Of a stretch of DNA of 64,000 nucleotides, positions 43,701 through 52,179 are shown piece by piece. Source of the stretch: Aquipluma nitroreducens (GTDB taxonomy: Bacteria > Bacteroidota > Bacteroidia > Bacteroidales > Prolixibacteraceae); assembly GCF_009689585.1 (NCBI RefSeq), contig NZ_AP018694.1, forward strand, positions 5,075,501 through 5,139,500. The letters are read 5' to 3'. The notes under the pieces are model-generated. The model saw nothing but the letters and a program-made list of their open reading frames with translations, searched no databases and was not told the origin of the DNA. Numbering within the stretch: position 1 is the first letter of the stretch; each line of letters begins with the position of its first letter. The translations under genes were made by a program, and so were the position numbers.

Positions 43701-44113
43701 ACGGAAACAAAATCTTCAATTACAATGCTATAGGTTCGGAAACGCCAACTGGTGGAGAAAATGTTTATGCTGATCTAGTCTATAGATGGACCCCTACGAA
43801 CCCCAGCAACATTTATCCAAAAGCCAATACAAATCGCGCTGTTTTAGTTAGCGACCGGTTTGTTGAGGACGGCTCTTATATCAAGTTTAAAACATTGTCA
43901 TTATCCTATAATTTCCAAAATCTAAAAATCAAAAACATACAAGGAATCAAAATCTATGTTACTGGGCAGAATTTGCTGACATGGACAAATTATCGTGGAT
44001 ATGATCCTGAAGTAAGTTATCGAGGAGCTTCAACCTTGCAGGCAGGTGAGGATTACGGGGGCTATCCACAGTCCAGAACGATAATGATGGGTGTTAAAAT
44101 CGATATGAAATAA
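40730..44113 (+). CDS. susC: SusC/RagA-family TonB-linked outer membrane transporter
   Basis: 1127-residue TonB-dependent transporter importing glycan oligomers across the outer membrane. Order of parts: signal sequence with a long n-region (MRTTCLLILVFASSLFATNV), STN signalling domain (residues ~45-125, VSLSIKNSNLIQVLNAIERQ), carboxypeptidase-like beta-sandwich (VSGKVTDNTGAGLPGVSVVV), TonB-box/plug (EEVVAIGYGTVKKSDLTGSV; VIDGFPVYSGSG; ILKDAAATAIYGARAANGVV) and the 22-strand barrel to the C-terminus. The STN domain fits regulation by the upstream sigma/anti-sigma pair. A hairpin (about 40635-40662) lies in the leader. It is paired with the SusD gene 18 bases downstream. Gene symbol denotes the family only. 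Confidence 0.96.
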   Translation: MKNYLSEEFFDLTKQLFRKMRTTCLLILVFASSLFATNVNSQVAKVSLSIKNSNLIQVLNAIERQTDYLFVYNKNEIDLNREINMEVKEQSVATVLSGIFQSTGISYAMEGNNIVLFNKVDNLLQQQKSVSGKVTDNTGAGLPGVSVVVKGTTTGVITDMDGKFSVPKIPDNAILQFSFVGMKSQEYTVGNKTTINITLIEDAIGIEEVVAIGYGTVKKSDLTGSVSSVKTGELQQTPMTSIDQGLVGRASGVQVTQTSGMPGAVASIRVRGSSSLQGGNEPLYVIDGFPVYSGSGFGNTGGNVQMSGLSTVNPNDIESIEILKDAAATAIYGARAANGVVLITTKTGKKGHDVVTFEANYGIQNITKKIDVMGAQEYAALVNEAYTNDKLTAPYNAEKLAEIAKLGRGTDWQDEIFRVGKTQNYQLTFSGGDEKTSYAVSGSYFDQQGVIINSNFKRYSTRLNLDRKINEVFKIGTNFSISHTINNAIATDSGGETGVITGALKMNPILPVYSNPLTGEYTQVNTPGTLEPNPVATAKEQIFNNATSRILGDIYGEWKIAEGLVAKVTIGADVLYDKANQYTPSTIYQSNGKATGTIGVNRSINWLNENTLNWTKTFNKIHSFNVLGGFTMQQNNTEYVMASSSSFVNNIMTFNNLGAGALYNQPGSSAEQWNLMSYLSRVNYTLMNRYLFSVNARVDGSSRFGTNNKFGFFPSGSFGWRVTEEKFMQSLKKTVTNLKIRGSYGFTGNTEIGVYQSLATLGNASWMIGNQLVSGFYPNRIPNPDLQWERTGQLDFGFDLGLYQNRIRFTADYYRKKTTDLLYDVSVPAVSGYQTMLKNIGSVENKGIELSVESDNLTGAFRWTTAFNISFNKNKVIELGGEAYKEMPNGDDHLKTGSFRRLVVGQPIGVFYGYRFDGIFQNTDETAKQTSSTSPIGVGLRRYKDLNGDGKVDATNDREILGDANPKFFGGLTNTFSYKNIELTCFFQYCYGNKIFNYNAIGSETPTGGENVYADLVYRWTPTNPSNIYPKANTNRAVLVSDRFVEDGSYIKFKTLSLSYNFQNLKIKNIQGIKIYVTGQNLLTWTNYRGYDPEVSYRGASTLQAGEDYGGYPQSRTIMMGVKIDMK

Positions 44114-44131
44114 TCTGAAAATCTGATAACA

Positions 44132-45619
44132 ATGAAAAAAATATTATTCTATAGCCTTTTGACTTTTCTGTCTGTTTTTTCATCTTGTTCTTCTTTTTTA
44201 GATGAAAAACCTACAGACCGATTAGTTGTTGATAATTTTTACTCGAGCGCCAAAGATGGGCAAGCTGCGGTTGATGCCGCCTATGCACAGCTTAATACAT
44301 TGTATAATCGGTTAATGTACATGTTGGCCGACTTACCTACTGACGATATGAAAAATGGTCTTGGTATGCCAAATGCATTTTTACAAAACCTTGAATTCCT
44401 GCGTATTGATTCGCAGAATACGTTTGTAAAAGACATGTGGGTTAACTGTTATGCCGGAATATCCCGTGCCAATGCGGCGATCAATAATATTCCAAAGATT
44501 ACTATGGATGAGACGCTTAAAAACAGGCTGATTGGCGAGGCCAGGTTTTTAAGGGCTCTGTACTATTTTAATTTGGTCCGTTTTTTTGGAGACGTTCCAT
44601 TAATCACGAAACTTGAGTCAATTAACGATGCGATGGGCCCCCGTGTCCCTAAAGACCAAATCTATCAGTTAATAATTGATGATTTAAGTTTTGCAGAAGC
44701 AAATCTGCCTTTGAGAAAAGATTACGGAACTAAAGAAGAAGGTCGTGCCACAAAAGGCGCTGCTAAAATTTTACTTGGTAAAGTTTATCTTACTAAAGGT
44801 GATTATGCAAAGGCTAAAGATAAATTAGCAGAAGTAGTTGAGGCTGAAAATAATTTTGGTTATGGGTTAGTAGCCAATTATGCAGATAATTGGAATCCTG
44901 CTAAGGAACCAGGAATTGAAGCCGTATTTTACCTGGAGTATAAGAAAGCACCATATACTTCAAATGGAGAGATGGGACTTGCTGGGCCTAAATACTCAAT
45001 TCCTGGAGGTAACATCGGAGTAACTGGTTCGAATGAAGCTGATATACCCACTCGAGAATTATATGATTTGTTTGATCCCAAAGATACGCGTAGAAGTAAA
45101 GATTTTAAATTTGATTTTCTTAATCCATTAACTGGTAAAGTCTTAACTTCATCAATTCCTCTTTCTGGAAAGTTCTGGTTGGATGGTATTCTTTCTTCTG
45201 CTGATTGTGATGTCAATATGCATATCATTCGTTATGCTGATGCTATCCTTATGTATGCAGAAGCCCTTAATGAAACTGGTTCGTCAGAAAACGCATTAGC
45301 ACAGCTAAACCGAATAAGAACTCGTGCATTTGGCGATGCAAGTGGAAACCTAACGTCTATGTCAAAGGACGAATTTAAAAAGGCAGTAATTAATGAACGT
45401 AGATTGGAGTTTGTACATGAAGGAAATCGCTGGTTCGATTTGTCGAGAACAGGAACCTTTGTTCAACGCATGAAAGATCATAGTGCATACGAATCAAAAG
45501 TTGCTGAGAAAAATAAGACTGATATTGCTCTTAATGTTAAAGATGCACATCTTCTCATGCCAATTCCTCAGTTAGAGAGGGATTTGAATAAAGAACTGAC
45601 ACAAAATCCAGGATATTAA
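44132..45619 (+). CDS. susD: SusD/RagB-family glycan-binding lipoprotein
   Basis: 495-residue surface lipoprotein that forms the lid on SusC and binds glycan. Lipoprotein signal KKILFYSLLTFLSVFSSCSS. Typical SusD landmarks: LDEKPTDRLVVDNFYSSAKDGQAAVDAAYAQL, four TPR-like helix pairs (NRLIGEARFLRALYYFNLVRFFGDVPLIT), the late RYADAILMYAEALNETG and NERRLEFVHEGNRWFDLSRTG motifs, ending LLMPIPQLERDLNKELTQNPGY. Complete. A long hairpin follows, before the sulfatases. The gene symbol denotes the family only. Confidence 0.96.
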   Translation: MKKILFYSLLTFLSVFSSCSSFLDEKPTDRLVVDNFYSSAKDGQAAVDAAYAQLNTLYNRLMYMLADLPTDDMKNGLGMPNAFLQNLEFLRIDSQNTFVKDMWVNCYAGISRANAAINNIPKITMDETLKNRLIGEARFLRALYYFNLVRFFGDVPLITKLESINDAMGPRVPKDQIYQLIIDDLSFAEANLPLRKDYGTKEEGRATKGAAKILLGKVYLTKGDYAKAKDKLAEVVEAENNFGYGLVANYADNWNPAKEPGIEAVFYLEYKKAPYTSNGEMGLAGPKYSIPGGNIGVTGSNEADIPTRELYDLFDPKDTRRSKDFKFDFLNPLTGKVLTSSIPLSGKFWLDGILSSADCDVNMHIIRYADAILMYAEALNETGSSENALAQLNRIRTRAFGDASGNLTSMSKDEFKKAVINERRLEFVHEGNRWFDLSRTGTFVQRMKDHSAYESKVAEKNKTDIALNVKDAHLLMPIPQLERDLNKELTQNPGY

Positions 45620-45628
45620 CTAAATAAC

Positions 45629-45675
45629 AATTTAAGTAAGACTAGAGTCATTGTTACTCTGGTCTTACTTAAATT
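45629..45675 (+). terminator. 20-bp hairpin between susD and the sulfatases
   Basis: Left arm 45629-45648 and right arm 45656-45675 pair over 20 bases with one mismatch around CATTGTT. There is no U-tract, so it may attenuate or protect the susCD transcript rather than end it. Confidence 0.75.
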
Positions 45676-45778
45676 TAATGATAATGGGATTACTTAAATG
45701 TTATTCTGGAAATTTAGATTTGATCGATATGACATTCTTGGATAAAATTCATAATTGAGATTTTTTAAAATATAAAAA

Positions 45779-47430
45779 ATGAGTTATAAACTAACTATAC
45801 CTAACAGTAAGATTACTGGGATAATAGGTTTTGCAGCAATAATTGGCGGATGTTCTCCAGCCCCCAAAGCTGAAAACACACGACCCAACATTATTTTTAT
45901 CATGAGCGACGATCATGCCTTTCAGGCCATCAGCGCTTATGGCGGCCCATTGGCCAAACTGGCGCCCACACCCAACATCGATCGAATTGCCCATGACGGT
46001 ATGATTTTCAACCGGTGTATGGTGACCAATTCCATTTGTGGTCCTTCGAGAGCCACTATACTTTCGGGTAAATACAGTCATGTCAATGGATTTATAGACA
46101 ATACTGCTGATGCGAAGTTTGATTTCTCACAAAATACTTATGCGAAGGAACTCCAAAAAGCAGGTTATCGCACAGCTGTCATTGGGAAACTGCATTTGGG
46201 CGGTGTCCCAACTGGTTTTGATTATTACGACATTCTCCCGGGACAGGGACGGTATTATAACCCTCAGTTTATAAATCAGCAGGGCCAGTACGAAGTGGAG
46301 GGCTATGCTACTGAAGTGATCGCCGACAAAACAGTTAAATTTCTGAGCGAGGCAAAAGGCTCAAAACAACCGTTTATGGTAATGGTGTGGCAAAAAGCGC
46401 CACATCGGAGCTGGGAACCTGGCCCAAATGAATTGGGCCTGTATGAAAATACTACGTTCCCCGAACCTGAAACTCTTTTTGATGATTATTCGGGAGACCG
46501 AAAAGCAGCAGCATTAAATAATATGACCATTGCCCATACGATGACCCTCGACCGCGACCTAAAAATGTCGGACCAGCCACGAGCTGGGTTAAACAAGCAA
46601 CAACTTCAGAAATGGGACTCAATCTATCTTCCTATTTATGAGAAATTCAAAAAGACAATCCTACGGGTAAAGATCTGGTACGTTTCAAATACCAGCGTTA
46701 CATGCGCGATTACCTCGCCTGTATTGCGGCAGTTGATAAAAGCGTAGGCAAGGTATTGGATTATTTAAAAGAAAGCGGTCTCGATAAAAATACCATTGTG
46801 ATTTATACTTCCGACCAGGGATTTTATCTGGGCGAACACGGTTGGTTCGATAAGCGCTGGATGTACAAAGAATCGTTACAAACTCCATTGTTAATAAGCT
46901 GGCCCGGAGTTATTAAACCGGGAACTGTAAACAATGATATGGTTTCGAATCTTGATTTTGGTGAAACAATCCTCGATGCAGCCGGTGCAACAATCCCGGC
47001 CGAAATGCAGGGTCGAAGCTTTGTTCCGGTACTGGAGGGAAATACTCCGGACGATTGGCGTCAGTCTCATTATTACCACTATTACGAGCATCCTTCAGAA
47101 CACAATGTCATGCGTCATTACGGAATCACCACCAAGCGCTACAAACTGATTCACTTTTACTACGATATCGACGAATGGGAAATGTACGATTTAGAGAAAG
47201 ACCCACACGAGATGAAGAATATATATAACGATCCGTTGTATGCAGAAGTGCAAAAAGATCTGCACAACCAATTGGATCAGCTTCGGAAACATTACGGCGA
47301 CAGTGATTCGCTTTCGAAGAAATTCATTGATGAGTACAATGAAAAAGTGAAAAAGAATCCACGCATCGAATACTGGAAGCTTTCGGCTAAGGATATGCAA
47401 AAATTATTCACACAACCCGCAAGCAAATAA
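45779..47430 (+). pseudogene. Cys-type sulfatase gene with a frameshift
   Basis: S1-family sulfatase split between two frames: 45779 to about 46655, and about 46655 to 47430. The first frame continues as unrelated sequence to 46747. Part one has a lipoprotein-type signal (IGFAAIIGGCSP), the metal-binding IIFIMSDDH and the active-site C87-GPSR (formylglycine precursor). Part two picks up exactly with [20 protein letters not shown] and holds [27 protein letters not shown] and the C-terminal subdomain. Restoring one base at the AAAAA run 46649-46653 rejoins the frames as [11 protein letters not shown]. It is either recently inactivated or a sequencing error. If intact it would be ~550 residues. 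Confidence 0.88.
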
Positions 47431-47582
47431 GTTGGTCGTTCAAAAAAATGCAATTTTTTCAAACATTCACTTTAACGTAGCATATATTGTAAAGGTAATC
47501 TATCGATTTTATGAGTGACTCCATAGCATCGGCCTAGAATTTTTTTTTAACATCATTACCTAACTTAAAAAAATGATTACTA

Positions 47583-49058
47583 ATGAATATTGTTCCCAAA
47601 GTATCTATAGGACTATCGTTGCTTGTCTCCGGATCATATGCTTTCAGCCAGGTAAGTATTAAATCTCAAATTCAAAAGCCCAACATTATTCTCATTTTAG
47701 TTGATGATATGGGGTATGGCGATTTGAGTTGTACTGGTGGTGTACAGTATAAAACACCAAATCTTGATCGAATGGCGGCCCAGGGAATTCGTTTTACAAA
47801 CTTTCTCTCGGCTCAGGCTGTATGCAGTGCATCGCGTGCAGGTATTTTAACTGGATGTTATCCCAATCGGGTTGGAATATCTGGGGCACTCATGCCAAAC
47901 TCGGTAATTGGGTTAAACCCATCAGAAGTCATTATTCCGGAAATATTAAAAGAGAAAGGATATAAGTCGGCTGCAATCGGGAAATGGCATTTGGGCGATA
48001 ATCGTCAGTTTTTGCCTCTTCAGCAAGGCTTTGATGAATACCTGGGACTTCCTTATTCAAATGATATGTGGCCCGTTTTCTTTGATGGCAGCCGAAATAT
48101 TTCAAAAGAATATGCCCGTAAATTAAATTATCCTGAATTACCATTGATTAGGAATAATGATAAAATTCAAGAGTTGAAAACTTTAGATGACCAATCTGGT
48201 CTGACTACATCATATACTGAAACGGCAATTGATTTTATCAAAAGGAATAAGAGTAATCCTTTCTTTTTGTATCTGGCACATTCTATGCCACATGTTCCGC
48301 TTGCGGTTTCCTCCAAGTTTAAAGGCAAAAGTGAACAAGGCTTATATGGCGATGTAATGATGGAAATAGATTGGTCGATAGGAGAGATTTTGAAAACGCT
48401 CAAAAATAATGGATTAGATAAAAATACGCTTGTTATTTTCACTTCTGACAATGGTCCGTGGATTAATTTTGGCAATCATGCCGGATCAACAGGTGGTTTA
48501 CGCGAGGGAAAAGGGAATAGTTTTGAAGGAGGACAGCGTGTTCCATGTATTATGAAATGGCCGGGACATATCAAGGAAGGAACTATTTGCAATAAGCTTG
48601 CTTCAACGATTGATATTCTGCCAACATTGGCTTCAATTACCAATTCGCCACTTCCGGAGAAGCAAATTGATGGAGTGAATATTTTGCCTTTAATGGAAGG
48701 CGTTGAAAATGCTAATCCACGAGAAACATTTTTATATTATTATCGGAAGAACAGTTTGGAAGCTGTTCGAAAGGGAGATTGGAAACTGGTTTTTGCTCAT
48801 CCTGGCCGTACTTACATTGGTTTTAAGCCGGGAGTTGATGGATTTCCTGGAGAAGTGAATGAGAACTTCCCAATTGAAGAAGGTCTTTACGATCTTAGGC
48901 GCGATCCGGGAGAACGATACAATGTAAAAGAATATTATCCTGAAGTAGTTGTCGAACTTAAAAAGCTAGCTGATGAAGCACGCGTCGACTTAGGGGATGA
49001 TATTCAACAGATTGAAGGAAAAAATCGTAGGATTTCTGGTCGGATAAATCTTAATTAA
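47583..49058 (+). CDS. Exported Cys-type sulfatase (arylsulfatase A-like)
   Basis: 491-residue S1-family sulfatase that removes sulfate esters from a glycan after conversion of an active-site Cys to formylglycine. A signal peptide is present (SIGLSLLVSGSYAFSQ). Motifs: calcium ligands NIILILVDDMGYGDL, active site C81-SASR (CxASR variant) in AVCSASRAGILTG, GKWHLGD, LYLAHSMPHVPLA, VIFTSDNGPW and a C-terminal subdomain with GDWKLVFAHPG and LYDLRRDPGERYNV. The whole active-site set looks intact. Maturation should be by the anSME or FGE encoded downstream. Confidence 0.95.
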   Translation: MNIVPKVSIGLSLLVSGSYAFSQVSIKSQIQKPNIILILVDDMGYGDLSCTGGVQYKTPNLDRMAAQGIRFTNFLSAQAVCSASRAGILTGCYPNRVGISGALMPNSVIGLNPSEVIIPEILKEKGYKSAAIGKWHLGDNRQFLPLQQGFDEYLGLPYSNDMWPVFFDGSRNISKEYARKLNYPELPLIRNNDKIQELKTLDDQSGLTTSYTETAIDFIKRNKSNPFFLYLAHSMPHVPLAVSSKFKGKSEQGLYGDVMMEIDWSIGEILKTLKNNGLDKNTLVIFTSDNGPWINFGNHAGSTGGLREGKGNSFEGGQRVPCIMKWPGHIKEGTICNKLASTIDILPTLASITNSPLPEKQIDGVNILPLMEGVENANPRETFLYYYRKNSLEAVRKGDWKLVFAHPGRTYIGFKPGVDGFPGEVNENFPIEEGLYDLRRDPGERYNVKEYYPEVVVELKKLADEARVDLGDDIQQIEGKNRRISGRINLN

Positions 49059-49226
49059 ATTAGTCTTGATTAATTCAAATAAAAAAGTAAAAAATGAAAT
49101 AGCCATAAGAGCTAAAGCTCACACAAACCGAAAACGAATAAATGGCTATTCCATGCGGTTGATAAGTTTTTCAAGCAGATTCTGTTAATACCAAAATTGC
49201 AACATGATAAACAAAAATTTATACAC

Positions 49227-50771
49227 ATGAAAAATATAAAAATTCTGGCTGCAACAATTGCCTTATCAAGTTTTAATACTTCGGTTAAATCAAACCCACT
49301 TCAATTGCCAAAATTAGAGAATAGTGGTAAACCCAGGAACGTTGTTTTTATTCTGTCAGATGACCATAGGTATGATTATATGGGATTTGTGGGGAAAGTG
49401 CCATGGCTTAAAACACCGAATATGGATCGCATGGCAGCTGAAGGTGCATATGTTAAGAATGCATTTGTCACTACTTCACTTTGCTCCCCGAGCCGTGCTT
49501 CTATTCTGACTGGGCTGTACTCACATACACATAAAGTAGTTGATAATGCAGCACCTCTTCCAAATGGATTAACCTTTTTTCCTCAGTATCTTCAGAAAGC
49601 AGGTTATCAAACAGGTTTCTTTGGCAAATGGCACATGGGTAATGATTCAGGAGAACCTCAGCCCGGGTTTAATCATTGGGAAGCTTTTCAAGGTCAGGGA
49701 GAATATTACAATCCAAGGATAAATACAAATGGTGTCTGGAAAAAATACCAAGATAGCACCTATGTGACAGATTTGCTCACAGAACATGCTATCGATTTCA
49801 TGAAGGGACAAATAAAAGACAATAAACCATTCTTTGTTTATCTGTCGCATAAGGGTGTTCATGACAGTTTTCAGCCGGCCAAGCGACATAAAGGTATGTA
49901 TGCGGGAAAGCCTTTGGTTATTCCAGAATCTTTTAATACACCTTATTACGGGTTAAAACAACTTCCAACGATTGACCCCCAAACAGGGAAAGCCGCACAG
50001 GGAAAGGATTATTATGGAGAAGATATGATGCCAAACTGGGTTAAAAATCAACGCGAAAGTTGGCATGGTGTGGATTATTCCTACCACGGACGCCCCTGGA
50101 AAGTTCAGGTGATTAATTATTGCGAAACTTTAATGTCTGTAGATGAGAGTATTGGTTCCGTTCTGGACTTTCTAAAAGAAGCAGGAATTGAGGATAATAC
50201 ATTAGTTATTTATATGGGTGATAATGGTTTTGCCTGGGGCGAACATGGGCTTATAGATAAACGTCAATTTTACGAAGAATCCGTAAGAGTTCCGATGTTG
50301 GCGCGATGTCCTGAGCTATTTAAAGGTGGTCAGGTTTTGGAAAAAATGGTGCAGAATGTGGATATTGCACCAACGATTTTGGCCTGTGCCGGATTAGACA
50401 AATCTGCGGAAATGGTAGGCCAGAACTTTATTCCTCTTTTGCAGGGCAAAGATATTCCATGGCGGAATCGTATTTTCTATGAATATTATTGGGAACATGA
50501 ATTTCCGCAAACACCTACGATGCATGGAGTTAGAACGGATCAGTACAAATACATCAGATATTATGGCGTTTGGGATACAAACGAGTTATATGATTTAAAA
50601 AATGATCCTAACGAAATGCATAATCTCATTGAGGCTGTTGAACTTCAGGATACGATAAAACGATTAGATCATGATCTTTACGATTGGATGGAATCGACAG
50701 GGGGAATGTATATTCCACTTAAACGAACAGAACGGCCCCATTTTGATCATCGGAACAAAGGGAATTATTAA
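49227..50771 (+). CDS. Exported Cys-type sulfatase
   Basis: 514 residues from the ATG at 49227 (MKNIKILAATIALSSFNTSV, a signal peptide); the frame runs ten codons further up without adding a better start. S1-family motifs: VVFILSDDHRYDYMGF, active-site C86-SPSR in TSLCSPSRASILTGLYSHTH, FFGKWHMGN, FVYLSHKGVHDSF, VIYMGDNGFAWGEHGLIDKRQFYEES and HGVRTDQYKYIRYYG. The overall pattern resembles the frameshifted first sulfatase more than the second. A long hairpin separates it from the anSME gene. Confidence 0.95.
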   Translation: MKNIKILAATIALSSFNTSVKSNPLQLPKLENSGKPRNVVFILSDDHRYDYMGFVGKVPWLKTPNMDRMAAEGAYVKNAFVTTSLCSPSRASILTGLYSHTHKVVDNAAPLPNGLTFFPQYLQKAGYQTGFFGKWHMGNDSGEPQPGFNHWEAFQGQGEYYNPRINTNGVWKKYQDSTYVTDLLTEHAIDFMKGQIKDNKPFFVYLSHKGVHDSFQPAKRHKGMYAGKPLVIPESFNTPYYGLKQLPTIDPQTGKAAQGKDYYGEDMMPNWVKNQRESWHGVDYSYHGRPWKVQVINYCETLMSVDESIGSVLDFLKEAGIEDNTLVIYMGDNGFAWGEHGLIDKRQFYEESVRVPMLARCPELFKGGQVLEKMVQNVDIAPTILACAGLDKSAEMVGQNFIPLLQGKDIPWRNRIFYEYYWEHEFPQTPTMHGVRTDQYKYIRYYGVWDTNELYDLKNDPNEMHNLIEAVELQDTIKRLDHDLYDWMESTGGMYIPLKRTERPHFDHRNKGNY

Positions 50772-50813
50772 CTTAAGTCAATTCTTCATAATACACTTGT
50801 CTCTTTTTTAGTT

Positions 50814-50865
50814 TTGGAGTTCTTTTCCTCTTTAACTTTCGTAGTTTAGAGGAGAAGAATTCCAA
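50814..50865 (+). terminator. Long hairpin between third sulfatase and anSME gene
   Basis: TTGGAGTTCTTTTCCTC onwards (50814-50837) pairs with 50842-50865 (ending GAAGAATTCCAA) with few mismatches around TTCGT. No U-tract follows on the plus strand. It could uncouple expression of the maturases from the sulfatases. Confidence 0.7.
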
Positions 50866-50888
50866 TTAATACGACATAGCTATCATTT

Positions 50889-52097
50889 ATGATTAAATAC
50901 CGTCCGCTCACTTCAATCCTGATCAAGCCCTCGGGACCCGATTGTAACTTAGGTTGTACCTATTGCTTTTACCTTGAAAAGGAAGCACTTTTTCCTGAAA
51001 CGAAAACTCATCCGATGACTGCGGAGATTCAGGAAGAACTGATCCGACAAGTGATGCAGCAATCGGGAGAATCGGTCTCCTTTGCTTGGCAGGGCGGCGA
51101 ACCCGCTTTAATGGGGCTTGACTTTTACAAACGGGCCATCGAACTGGAAAAGAAATACGGGCACGGACAATCGGTTGGCAACGGCTTTCAAACCAACGGC
51201 ACCTTGCTTAACCGTGAATGGGCTAAATTTTTCAAAGAATACGACTGGCTGATTGGCCTTTCGCTCGACGGGCCGCAGCACATTCACGATAAATACCGAC
51301 TGGACAAAGGCCAGCACCCAACCTGGAGCAAAGTGGAAAGCGTTGCGCGTATGTTGCTCGAAGAAGGTGTTGCTGTAAATGCGATGTGCTGCATCACCGA
51401 CTATTCATCGGATTTTGCTGAAGAACTTTATAACTACTATAAAAGTTTGGGATTAACCTGGATGCAGTTTATCCCGATTGTTGAAACCGACAAAAATGAC
51501 CCATCGAAGGCTGCTTCTTTTTCGCTGACTGACGAAAAATATGGTCATTTTCTTGTAAAGTTGTTCGATTTATGGTATGCCGACATCAAAGACGGTGTGG
51601 CCACCACCTCGGTTCGCGATTTCGATTCGCTGTTTCATCATTACGTTGGGCTGGAACCGCCGGAATGTGTTCACAAGAAAGAGTGTGGCCCTTACGTAGT
51701 GATCGAACACAACGGCAATGCTTATTCGTGCGATTTCTTTGTGGAGCCACGTCACCGGCTGGGCAATATACGGCACAACCGGATTATCGACATGCTGAAC
51801 TCGAAGAAGCAGGACGATTTTGGAAAGGCCAAAGCCCTGTTACCCCGCAAATGCAAGCAATGCCGCTGGTATAATAAATGCTATGGCGGCTGTACCAAAG
51901 ACCGGATCAAAGATCCGCAGGATCAGCGTCAGCCGCGATTTTGCCTGGCCTACCAAATGTTGTTCGAACATGCCGACGAGCGACTGAAACAACTGGCTGA
52001 CGATTGGCAGATAAGTCAGTCTGACTATACGCAGAGCCAACGGACAGGCGGTGTTTTTGATGCTTCGGACTATTTTCTAAAAAATCAGAAAAGGTAA
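50889..52097 (+). CDS. Anaerobic sulfatase-maturating enzyme (radical SAM)
   Basis: 402-residue cytoplasmic radical SAM/SPASM enzyme that oxidises the Cys (or Ser) of CxPSR sulfatase motifs to formylglycine without oxygen. The SAM cluster motif is C19-x3-C23-x2-C26 (PDCNLGCTYCFYLE), with FAWQGGEPALMGLDFYKRA after it. The C-terminal SPASM region carries two auxiliary-cluster Cys sets (CGPYVVIEHNGNAYSCDFF; CKQCRWYNKCYGGCTKDR ... RFC). Length and motifs match the anSME family. Three Cys-type sulfatase genes directly upstream are the obvious substrates. Base composition is GC-richer than in the sulfatase genes. Confidence 0.95.
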   Translation: MIKYRPLTSILIKPSGPDCNLGCTYCFYLEKEALFPETKTHPMTAEIQEELIRQVMQQSGESVSFAWQGGEPALMGLDFYKRAIELEKKYGHGQSVGNGFQTNGTLLNREWAKFFKEYDWLIGLSLDGPQHIHDKYRLDKGQHPTWSKVESVARMLLEEGVAVNAMCCITDYSSDFAEELYNYYKSLGLTWMQFIPIVETDKNDPSKAASFSLTDEKYGHFLVKLFDLWYADIKDGVATTSVRDFDSLFHHYVGLEPPECVHKKECGPYVVIEHNGNAYSCDFFVEPRHRLGNIRHNRIIDMLNSKKQDDFGKAKALLPRKCKQCRWYNKCYGGCTKDRIKDPQDQRQPRFCLAYQMLFEHADERLKQLADDWQISQSDYTQSQRTGGVFDASDYFLKNQKR

Positions 52098-52179
52098 ACA
52101 TCATCCGCTGTTTATTGGTTGTTTAAATAGCTTTTCAGCGCTTCAGTAATGAAAGATTGCCACTTTAAAATTTAAATTT

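Noticed and set aside
45779-47430. Programmed ribosomal frameshift in the sulfatase
   Set aside because: No heptameric slippery site with downstream structure is visible, and sulfatases are not known to use frameshifting; an indel in A5 explains it.
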